A stretch of 64,000 nucleotides of DNA from contig NC_061867.1 of assembly GCF_907164915.1 (NCBI RefSeq), positions 46,782,242-46,846,241 of the forward strand. The letters run 5' to 3'. This document shows positions 10,047 through 19,619 of this stretch, one piece after another (the stretch's first letter is position 1; the number at the start of each line of letters is the position of its first letter). The notes under the pieces were generated by a model. It saw only the letters and a list, made by a program, of their open reading frames with translations. It searched no databases and was not told where the DNA came from. The position numbers and the translations under genes are program-made. The stretch is from Impatiens glandulifera (lineage: Eukaryota > Streptophyta > Magnoliopsida > Ericales > Balsaminaceae).

Positions 10047-11739
10047 ATGGGAAAAAGAAAAGAAATAAGAATAAGGAAGTCAGATAATTTGTTGTGGAAG
10101 GTTAAAGGGAGGTAGGTGAAAAAGAAATCGATAGAATTGCTGAAAAAATTATCCATGAAAAACAGGAATGTAACAAAGGTAAATAACCAATTACTGATTA
10201 AATTCTGATGAAAGTGCAACAGGAAAACATGGAAAAATTGAAGGAACATGGAAGGTTCGGTATAATGAAAGAGCAAACATATTTGGACTTAAAATTCAAA
10301 TCACAAAGCTACTAATGCATGCAAAGAAAGACGAAATTGTGTTCAACAAATAGAAAATACAACAAACAACCGTCTAATTGAATATACATTATCTTCAAGA
10401 TTCTAACCTACTGAAGAAGGAAGAATACGAAAAGATAGTGAAGTGTTCAATCAAAACAATGAGGGAGCTAATGAAGTCCCCAAAATCAAAGACATATACT
10501 ATCATGAGCAATTCCAACTTAAGGTAAATGAAGTCTGGAAAAAGAATGCAGAAAAGAGAGCAGAAGATCATGCATACAAAGGTCAAATCTACTTGGGTAA
10601 GTTTGAAACAAAAGTTGAGATTCTCAACTCTCCTTTTGAATTTAAATTGCCCACTGAAGTGGAGGAAAAATGCGTCAAAAAATGAGAAAATGTAGTTGTT
10701 GGAAACTACAAAGGAAAGAACCGTGTATCTTTCACAGATTCTAAGGAATCATTAATGAAACAATGGGTGCATAAGAGACTGGAGAAGGTTTTTACAAAAC
10801 ATCCATGATCTCTATTTCTACAATTCAAAAGGAAATGAACTTGAATGATATTCTGAAAATTGGGCATACTTATATTGGATCCAACTGTATGAAGTTGGAG
10901 AGATGGTCTGAAGAATTGAGCCTTCTAAGCAAGTCAAAGGAAACAACCCCAATATGGTTCAAACTTAGGAACATCCCAACACACATGTATAATGTAGAAG
11001 CTCTAAGTCACTTTGTTAGTCTATTTGGGAAACTATTATATATGGACCCAATTACATAAGGAGGAGAGCACCTTACTTTTATTAGAATAAGCATGAAGTG
11101 CATCCTCAAAGTACACTGCCAAAGAACATGGCAGTTGTTGATAGGAAGGGAAAGAGCACAGTCATGGAAATCTCACATGAATGGAGGCTAAAAAGGTGTT
11201 CTTTCTACAATACTTTCCAACATGTTAGTATTAAATTTGCAAAAACAATTGAGGAAGAATAGAAAATCATGAAAGCCCAGGAAGCAAAAAAACAACAAAA
11301 TGAAACGATATAATCAAGAATGGAAGAGCATATTGTGGAAGTCAAGAATAGCGATAAAAAAGACAAAAATGAGGAAAATACAGAGGAAGAAAGAAAGAAG
11401 GATTCTGAGTAAAAGGAAAGTAGCGAAAGAAAGAGATTAAAGGGAATCAAGGTGAAGAGGAAAATAAAATTTTCTGTAATGCAAATGATTATGATGAAAA
11501 TGAAAGATGAACCTCAAATTGTTGTTGAGGAAATTCAAGAGGAAAACACCGAGAATTTCAAAGATGAAACAGAGAATTATAAAGTCGATAAAGAATATTC
11601 CAAAACAGATGCGGAGTCTGATGTTGAAGCTGAACATAAGGAAGACAAGAAGATAAAAAAAGTAAAAATCTTGAAATTTTCAAAAACAATTCTTTCTATC
11701 AAATCAAACAGACTTGTACAAAGAGAGAATTCAAAATGA
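10047..11739 (+). pseudogene. LINE ORF1 protein, degenerate (plus strand, copy A)
   Basis: Blocks match the minus-strand ORF1: 10,443-10,685 (FQLKVNEVWKKNAEKR, GQIYLGKFETKVEIL), 10,805-11,059 (KIGHTYIGSNCMKLERW, IWFKLRNIPTHMYNVEA) and 11,452-11,739 (a Glu/Lys-rich linker). The knuckle at about 11,200-11,240 reads C-SF-Y-NTFQ-H-VSIK-F, with two of three cysteines lost. The copy B version keeps all four ligands. Stops separate the blocks, so this is a relic. Confidence 0.65.
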
Positions 11740-12124
11740 GAAACAACAATACACATCATTATCTTCAATACAATCTCCTTTTATCGTTAGAGGAAGAGAA
11801 AGATGAAGGGGAAGAATGTATCTCAATGAAAATAGATGGCATGCGAAAATCCCAGGCTGGGATGGTTATGTTTGAATGTAGTCTTTTTTGTTTTTAATCT
11901 CTGTTTTTTATAATGTATGAATGCTACTAATCAGTTTTTTTTAGGGTCTTTTGATTGTCATCCTTAATCATAGTTAATGTTTGTCTAGCTTTTATTTATG
12001 ACCCTCCAACTTTTAGGATTTTAATGAAATGGTTTCAACCGTTTTCACAAAAAAATTAATAAATAAATAATACTCTTTCATATAATTTCTTCAAATTTTT
12101 ACCCCATGAAATTCAAATATTTGT

Positions 12125-12290
12125 GGCGTAATCTTATATGTTGAAAAAAAATAAAATAATTTATCCATCTTCTCTCTCCTTACACTTTTCTCTTTTTCAA
12201 TTCAATAATGTGATGCAATTTTATTCTCTCTTCCATTTTGTTCCCCAATTTCCCTCCCCTATCACATATTAAAGTTTTTGAAATAAAATA
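12125..12290. mobile_element. MITE relic, ttctctctcc/ccctcccctatcac family (half element)
   Basis: The pyrimidine-rich stretch resembles the right half of the hairpin at 23,535-23,745 and the 17,573-17,735 element. The matching left half is not evident. It is present in copy B at about 52,930-53,095. Confidence 0.35.
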
Positions 12291-12656
12291 TTAACTGAAT
12301 ATATATTCTTAGGTATGTTTGGTAATCCTAGAATTAGTATTGGAATTGAGAGTTTAATTTTAATTATTAAGTTTTGTAAACACTTTATTCTTAAAATTGA
12401 ATTAGAATTCCAATAAAATTTAATCTTATGTAATTTTATAGTTTTGAATTCTACTATTTGGTTGGAATTGTAATTATAAATTTTATATTTTTTAATATTT
12501 TTTTAAAAAAATAATTTATTATTTAATTATTTAAAAAAGTAATTTATTATTTAATTATTTAAAAATAATTTATTATTTGTTATTTCAATCGAGATTTGTT
12601 TTTGGAACTTAGGAGGTTAGAAGATGTTTTTTTTTTATTTAGTAACTTAACATTTT

Positions 12657-12659
<3 letters not shown>

Positions 12660-12688
<29 letters not shown>
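12660..12688. repeat. (TA)n microsatellite
   Basis: This is a TA run of about 28 bp. The equivalent site in copy B (53,455-53,586) is expanded more than fourfold with TATC interruptions. Confidence 0.85.
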
Positions 12689-12692
<4 letters not shown>

Positions 12693-13084
12693 AAGAAGTT
12701 AAATCGATATTTTATTTTTAAATTTAGAAAGTTAAAATGTGGAACTTATATTTTTTTTTAATATATGAAGTTAAAATATTGAAACGATATTTTTTTAATA
12801 AAAATTAAAATTTAAAACTCTTGAACTTTGTTAATAATTAGTTGTGTCAAATTAATATTTTAATAAAATAAATAATATATATTAAAATTATTTTATTATA
12901 TTATTTTCTACCAATATAGGAATTGAGATTGAATTACAATTATATAATTTTCCTAAACATAGGAATTGAATTGTAATTTAATGTTAATTATGTAATTAAA
13001 ATTGAAATTCAAATACCAATTCTATTTTCAATCATCCAAACATATTTTTATAAAAGTATTACTTGTAACTTGTATTATAGGTAT

Positions 13085-13250
13085 ATTAAGATTATTATTA
13101 TTATTATTATTTTAATAAAGAAGAGCTAGTACGACAACCACACCGCTATAACCCCGTTTAATCTCAAAGCGCTTTTAGATGGAATCGAACTTATGACATT
13201 TTGATATATCTTAATCCGAATCTTACTCCTAGGATACTTTGGTGAGATAG
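13085..13250 (-). mobile_element. Second SINE family (tRNA-like), copy A
   Basis: On the minus strand the B-box-like gttcgattcca is followed by gttatagcggtgtggttgtc and a 3' (TAA)n-like tail (attatt repeats on plus near 13,095-13,112). Copy B keeps it at about 53,965-54,115, so it predates the duplication. The exact 5' end is uncertain. Confidence 0.5.
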
Positions 13251-13880
13251 ATAAATTAAAATTATATATAAATAATAATAAAAAAAAAGAATGAAGAAAA
13301 AGAAATAAAACAAAGTAAAAAGAATGTTCAAAATTAAATTATTTTATTAATCAATGTAATGTAGTCTATCCATTCTCACTAGAGTTTCTACACAGATATC
13401 TTTTCAATATTTTAAAACAATTTTAATGATCCATTTTCAATCTTGGAAAACATATTTTTCAATAGAGAACGTTAAAAATTAAATTATTTTATTAATCTAA
13501 GTCATTTAACTCTAACCCTTCTTATTAGATTTTTACATCAACGATCTCTTTTCAATCTTGGAAAAACAGATTTTTGTGATGCCTTCTCAATATTAGAAAA
13601 CAGATTTTTCTCAATATTGTAAAACAGATTTTTCTATATTTACTCAATTTGGACTGAAAATATATAAGTTTTTCAATATGTAATCAAGATAGAGTTATGA
13701 TATATTAAATGAATACTTAAACAATTTTGAAATTTTAAAGATTATCAGTTTTGTTTTAAAATTATATTTAATTTGTTAAATATTAAGTTTAAATTATTAT
13801 TATAATATATATTTAAAATATGAGAAAGAAATATGCATATGAATAAATAAAATAAACTTTTTACTATTGGTTAGTTATAC

Positions 13881-14190
13881 TTTGAGGAGTGATAGAGGGA
13901 GGGAATTTGAGTGATGGAATGAAGGAGAGAATGATGTATCACTACATCACTGGTTGGAAAAACCATAAAAGGTGAGGAGAGAGATAAAATAAACCTTTTA
14001 ATATTTGTTAGTTATTTTTGAAGAGTGATAGAGGGAGAGAATTTGAGGGAAGGAATGAGGGAGAGAATGATGTACATCACAGGTTTGAAAAACCATAAAA
14101 GGTGAGGAGAGAGAAGAGAGAGAAATTTTGTTATTTTTTTGGCTAATCAAATTCCGGCACATCATTCCCTCCCTCAATCATTTCTCTTAT
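13881..14190. mobile_element. MITE with internal tandem duplication, copy A only
   Basis: The ends are inverted: tgatagagggaggg on the left, and the complement of ccctccctcaatca on the right. Copy B (near 54,745-54,770) lacks it and joins the flanks as ttagttattctttttgttaa. Inside, a segment of about 125 bp ending in aaaccataaaaggtgaggag is tandemly repeated (about 13,870-13,990 and 13,995-14,112). Confidence 0.7.
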
Positions 14191-15925
14191 TCTTTATTGT
14201 TAATTATATTTATTAAATATTTTTTTAATTATTGCCTATTTCATGCCACATTTTTTAGTTTAAAAATTATTTATTATTAATATTTATAAACTTGATTTTT
14301 ATATTTTTTAATAAATAAATATTTGTCTAGAAATATTATTGGGTTTATATTTTTATACTTAATTTTGTTTGATTAAATATTTTACAACTTTAAATTATGT
14401 AGGATATTTGAAAAATATATCAAATTAACCTAATATTCTTTTATGAATCGACTAAGATTCTCTATGGGAAAGTCTAAAATATAAAATTAAAATTTATATA
14501 TAGACCTGTCTCAATAGTAATGTTTGGTAGAGGGTAGAAAGAGATATAAATTATACCAATAGTGTTATAATTATGGTTAATTTTAAAGTGTTTTGGTGGA
14601 GAGTTTAGGTGAATTTGTATATATATAAGGAAGTTAAATGAATATTTTAGTCGTATAGTAACTTGATCGATCCAACAATAAATTTACAAGAGTTAATTTT
14701 AAAAAATAAAATAAAAATATTCTAAAATTCACAATAACAACATATTTTAACCAACTAAGTTAATAAGATATTATATTTCCTATTTAATCTAAATTTGGAT
14801 GAATATACCCTTAAGTAATGTTTGATTGGTGATACAAAGATGTATAAAACTATTAGTATAGTATAAATTATATTGTTTTAATATAGTGTTTCTTAAATTT
14901 TTACTATTAATATAAATTTATATCCTTATATAATTTATACATCATATTAGGTGTAAAATAATAACTAGTCTTCCTAAAGACAACATTATTATTATTATTA
15001 TTATTATATTTCATAATTTTTATTTTTCATTATATCCTTTATTAATATTATATAACTTATTATTCATTTTTAATATATTTTTTAAATAGTTTAATATATT
15101 TTTTTTATAACCATAATTTTATTAATTATTATTTTATATATTTACTTGTATTATAAATACTATTGTTTATTTTATATATTATTTTAATTTTATGTTTATT
15201 TTATTATAATTATTAATAATATTTAAATTAAATAAATATAATTTACAGTTTATATTATAATTTATTTTATATTATAATTAAAATTATATTAATTATTAAA
15301 ATAATAATAGTACAATAATTTATAATATTAAACAATATTATTTATAATATAAATAAATAAATAAAATAATAATAATTTTAAATTCATATTTGTATCACTT
15401 ATACTTTATACGGTATATCAAACACTTAATTATAAATCATATACTATTTATTATAATTTATACCAAACACTTAATTATAAACCCTATACTATTTATTATA
15501 ATTTATACCAAACATCAATAAACTATGCAACTTATATTACCATATACTATTTATACCTTATTATAATTTATACCGTATATAATTTGCATTACCTACCAAA
15601 CTTGTTTTATTCTCAATATTTTAATAATCCTTATATATTATATATACACATAAACCATTTTTAAACATTATATATATAAATTAATTAATTAATTTTTATT
15701 ATTTGTCTCTTTTTTATAGTTGACACGAAAATAATAAATAATATTTTTTATACTTAAAAAAAAGTTTTAACTTATTAATAAAGTGAGAAATATTATTAAT
15801 GAATTTTATAAAAAAAAAAATAATTTTATTGATATTTATTAGGTTACAATAGATATATATATATATATATATATAATTATAAATAAAATTTATCAATCAC
15901 AATTGGTCTAATATTATTATTATTA

Positions 15926-17361
15926 TTTTTTATTTTTTTTGAAAAACGACTTAGGCGTCATTTCATTAAAAATTCCCAAAAATGAAAAAAAAAACCCACT
16001 AGTTTAAGAGATAACTGTAGACATGCTAGAATGATTTTAAAGTCGTAACATTCTGAATAAAAGCTAAAAAGTTAAAAACGCAAATGAATTATCTGATTAC
16101 AATGCTTTCAATTCTAGTGAGTTTAAAAAATGGTAAATTTCAGTTCCTACACATATTCCAGTTCTGCTTCGTGCTTGGAATTCTTATCCACGTTCCCGCG
16201 AGGGCTCTGCAATCCGATACAATATTTTTCCATAACTCTTCAACGCTCCTGCGGGTTCTGCTATATACCCTTGTATTTCGTACTTGCGAAATATTATACA
16301 CCACTACTCCAAAGCTGCACTTGAACACGCTTGTTGCAAATATATGTCCTTTGGCTTTGAGAAGTGTTGCATCTTTGATTTCATTCCATTCGCTCGGGAA
16401 ACTAATTAGCTCCAGGATTTTATAGAATCTGTCCTAAAGCTCTGAAGCAATACAACAGCTCACGAATAGGTGATCTATTGTTTCTTTATTTCCTCTACAT
16501 AGAAGACAACTCGTGTCAGGGATGCCCATATACTTGCTGATACGATCACGAGTGCTGAGTCTTTCCCAGAAGGCGAGCCATAAAATGAACTGGTGTCTAG
16601 GGATAATCTTCGTTGACCATACAAGAGGAGCCTATTCTACTTTCTCTGCTTTTTCCAGGGTTACCTCCCATATTTTCTTCGATACCAGCTTCCCATTGTC
16701 CTCAACTTTCCATTCATGAATATCCGGTCTGTCGTGTACTTGTATGTTACTTATATGATCAAGTATCCTCTGTCCTTCTGGATTTCTTCTTAGGAGTGAG
16801 TCCCAATTCCCGTCTTAAATGTCTCTAATTTTTGCTTCTGTGTAGTCCCTTCTGATGCGGGTATTTTGAAACTCCTCCTTGTGGATGATAGGCTTGTTTT
16901 CGAACTAGGGGTCGTGCCAGAATAGAGTGCCTTTCCTGTCCCTAGCCGGACGTCATAAAGATTTGTAAAATCGCTTCTTAGTTTAAGAATCTTTTTTAGA
17001 GACCAACTCATACCTTCATGAATTTTGCAGGTCCAGATGTTGGTTTCATATTTTATAAACCTCGTATGCACCCATTTGATCCATAGTGACTCTTGATTGC
17101 GCTCCAAAGCGGACAGATGCTTGAAGGTGAGAGTTTTGTTCCACTCGATACAGTTATTCAAGCTGATGCCTCTCTCGTCCTTCAGTTTGCAGAGAGCGGT
17201 CCTTTTGACTTTTTTTCCTCCTCTTCCGCTACTTCCCCATATAAAGTTTCTCATCAGTGTATCGAGCTCATTCATTACCTTCTTTGGAATAACCATTTGT
17301 TGCGCCCAATAGCCAACTATACCCATGACCACGGTTTTGATAAGTTCGATCCTCCCTGCAA
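15926..17361 (-). mobile_element. 5'-truncated LINE insertion, copy A only
   Basis: The poly-T and gaaaaacgacttaggcgtca at the left are the 3' end. The minus-strand frames at 16,790-17,332 (GYWAQQMVIPKKVMNELDT, FIWGSSGRGGKKVKRTALCK) and lower positions match the RT-C-terminal and zf-RVT region of the LINE at 29,377-33,152. Copy B has no LINE between ttggtttaatattt and gatcttcttctaca (about 56,515-56,545). The insertion ends mid-ORF2 at about 17,361, as expected for target-primed reverse transcription. Confidence 0.85.
16790..17332 (-). pseudogene. LINE ORF2 C-terminal fragment
   Basis: This 180-codon open stretch corresponds to 30,185-30,778 of the long LINE, the connector between reverse transcriptase and the zinc-binding domain. 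Key words shared with it are MRNFIWGSSGRGGKKV and LTFKHLSALERNQESLWIKW. The last part changes frame relative to the long LINE (GTTPSSKTSL instead of LHDSWFENQS), a frameshift near 16,930. It has no start of its own and is a retrotransposition fragment. Confidence 0.75.
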
Positions 17362-17572
17362 GTGACCATCTTCCACATTCAAAATTACTCTCACATATAT
17401 ATTAATAATACTTCTTCAAATTTTCACCCCATGAAATTCAAATATTTGTATTTATGTCAATTATAAAAAAGTAATTAATTTATATTTATATAATTTTATA
17501 TGAATTTATAACTCCAATACTTGTATTACCATGAATTAAAAAACAAGAAGTAATCAATTATAAAAAAAAGTG

Positions 17573-17735
17573 ATAAGTGGAGGAAAATTGAGAGAATGTG
17601 AGAGAGAATGACGTGTCACCACGTCACTTTGGAAAAAGGATAAAGAGTGAAAAAGAAAGAAATTTTGTAATTTTTTAAGTGAATCAATTCTCACTCCCAA
17701 ATTCTTTCTCTCAATTCTTTCTCTGATAAAAAATA
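17573..17735. mobile_element. MITE (gagagaatg hairpin family), copy A
   Basis: The left arm aattgagagaatgtgagaga pairs imperfectly with the complement of aaattctttctctcaattct on the right. The spacer carries gacgtgtcaccacgtcac, a short palindrome. In copy B (57,385-57,640) the same MITE has an extra direct repeat of about 65 bp. Confidence 0.55.
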
Positions 17736-18559
17736 GTTAATTTATATTTTTATAATTTCATATGATTTATTAATTTATAACTAGAGGATGAATAGGCATT
17801 ACAACAAAAAGGATTTTCGACGACGCTTATATGCCAACGCATATTAAGCGTGGTAAAAGTTAAAAGAAAATAAACTTTTGCCAATCTTTATACCTCTACA
17901 ACCACCTTTATTTTTCTTTATATACAAACTTTTTTAATAACCTTACAATTTAACTATTCTAAATTTTAATATTTGTTATGTTTTATTTTTAAACTTTAAA
18001 AATATTTTATTTCACTATTTTAATATTTTTAAAATTAAATTTGACTTAAAATTTATTAATCATAAAATTTTATTATTGTTTTTTATATGACATATTTTTT
18101 AATTTTTTTTAATATTATTAAATTTTTTTTATTAATTTTTTAATTTTATTATTATTTAAATTTAATTAATGTAAAATAAAAAATAATATAAACTAAAAAT
18201 AAATTAATTAAACATTATATATATATTTAAGAATAAAAATTAACTTATTTATTTTTTAAAATTAAGAATTATTCTTTTGTAGGTATATAAAAAAAGCCCA
18301 ATTCCAAGCCTTTTGTCATTTTCTATCATAATAGTTCATTTTCCGCAGCATCAACAAGCTAGTCTCTTCATTCATCTCTTTTCTTTGTAGTTTAAATATT
18401 CATCTCATCAAATTCTTCCATTCTTGATTCTTCGACATTCTTCACACTAGCTAGATCTGTATTCCGATTCATCTTTATTATGCTCATCCTTCTTCACCTT
18501 CAAGCCACACGTAAACGTCAATGATAACAAAAAAGACGTTTTTATAAATTCTTTCATCA

Positions 18560-18830
18560 ATGGGAAACTGTAATGGCTGTATACAGTCACGCAAGGGAGG
18601 TTACAGAGTCGATAACGGAGCTATCCTTAATGATGCTAAAACCCTAACCGATAAGCATAAAGGCCAAGATCAAAGAATGGAAGAAGCTAAATCTAAAATG
18701 GATTCTCCATCTCTGCCTTATGTGAACGTCGATTCTTCTCTCCGAGCTCTCGCCGGTCAAGCTGAAGGTTTCGGCCGCTCTGCCATCGGCGGTCTTCACG
18801 ATCCACTTTATCACGTTACTACTTTGGAAG
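18560..18830 (+). pseudogene. Captured first exon of a pectate lyase-like gene
   Basis: The open frame starts MGNCNGC and ends at a donor, ttggaag|gtcagt. Its C-terminal part, DSSLRALAGQAEGFGRSAIG followed by GLHDPLYHVTTL, is the conserved N-terminal block just ahead of the ADDGPGSLR motif in plant pectate lyases. The catalytic parallel beta-helix is absent, as no further exon is seen downstream. About 260 bp of leader and promoter-like DNA precedes it (pyrimidine-rich, 18,300-18,500). The exon is intact, but the gene is only a fragment carried by the transposon. The family assignment is by recalled motif. Confidence 0.72.
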
Positions 18831-18849
18831 GTCAGTTTATTCCTGGTTT

Positions 18850-19400
18850 CTCTATCTCTACAGTTCAATTGAAGCATGATAATGTTTGATCTGAATCTCT
18901 AGATAGTTTATTATGATTTCATAACGATTTCTTCTTCTGTTTATTATGGAAATTGAACTCGATTGTTATTTGTGAATAATTTAATCATTCCATTGACACA
19001 TTTATGGCTTACTCTGCTGGTTAGTAGCTTAATAGCATTAGAATTGATAATCCACCATTGAAGTTGTATATATTAAGCACAAGCTTAATGATATCTACAG
19101 TTGAATTGAAGTATAATATTATTTGATCTGAATCTCTGGAGAGTTTATTATGAGTTCATAACGAATTCCTCTTCGGTTTGTTACAGAAATTGAACTCAAT
19201 TGCTATTTATGAATAATTTCATCCTTCCATTGACATATTCATGGTTTACTCTGCTTGTTGGTAGCTTAATATCATTAGAAATGCTAATCCACTATTGAAG
19301 TTGTATATATTAAGCACAAGCTTTATGATCTCTATAGTTGAATTGAAGCATACTATTCTTTGATTTGAAACTCTCGAGAGTTTATGATTTCATAACCATT
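18850..19400. repeat. Tandem repeat, about 240-bp unit, 2.3 copies
   Basis: Units begin at about 18,852 (ctacagttcaattgaagcat), 19,092 (ctacagttgaattgaag) and 19,329 (tatagttgaattgaagcat). Each contains tttgatctgaatctct-like and gttgtatatattaagcac words. It lies just after the pectate-lyase donor site and begins inside that exon's downstream sequence. Confidence 0.85.
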
Positions 19401-19619
19401 TTTTCTTCTAGCCAGTTAATTCTGATAATGTTATTGTTGGATCTCTTTAATATATTCCTTTAAATTCAGGTGCGTATCTATATCATCATTCTTTTTGATT
19501 TCTTAATCTATTATTGCTTGATTGAAACATATTTTAATGTTTTTTACTTTTTTTTGTTCAAATGTTTGCAGTTCCTAGTGAGCCATAATATCATTCTTAG
19601 ATTTTTTTTCTCAAATCAA

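Larger units (their letters stand above)
9756..12056 (+). mobile_element. ORF1-only LINE derivative (plus strand), copy A
   Basis: The 5' part has the 9-bp array in complement form (9,830-9,897). The ORF1 start is at 10,047 (MGKRKEIRIRKS), and the body carries DUF4283-like and knuckle-like segments and a charged linker. The 3' end is accctccaacttttaggatt, then ttaatgaaat, and a poly-A at about 12,048-12,055. No ORF2 is present. It lies head-to-head with the 6,711-9,150 element. Confidence 0.7.
12291..15925. other. AT-rich tract of decayed repeats (older duplicate of 23,750-25,560)
   Basis: No gene is seen. Co-linear landmarks (gtatgtttggtaatcctaga near 12,313; ttaactctaacccttctt near 13,505; tttggtataaattataccaa-like words near 14,550-15,560) recur at 23,800, 24,235 and 24,975-25,560. 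The tract is therefore one of two diverged paralogs within the unit, giving four copies in the window. The 14,815-15,600 part has weak inverted ends (gtttgattggtgatac versus the complement of acctaccaaac), repeated tataccaaacacttaatta units and a hairpin core, suggesting a MITE cluster. Confidence 0.5.

Noticed and set aside
13125..13215. Possible functional tRNA gene
   Set aside because: Only the B-box-like part resembles a tRNA. There is no cloverleaf or acceptor pairing, and the poly-(TAA) tail fits a SINE.
15714..15896. 60-codon minus-strand frame rich in Ile, Tyr and Lys
   Set aside because: This is low-complexity translation of AT repeats, and no homolog pattern is visible.
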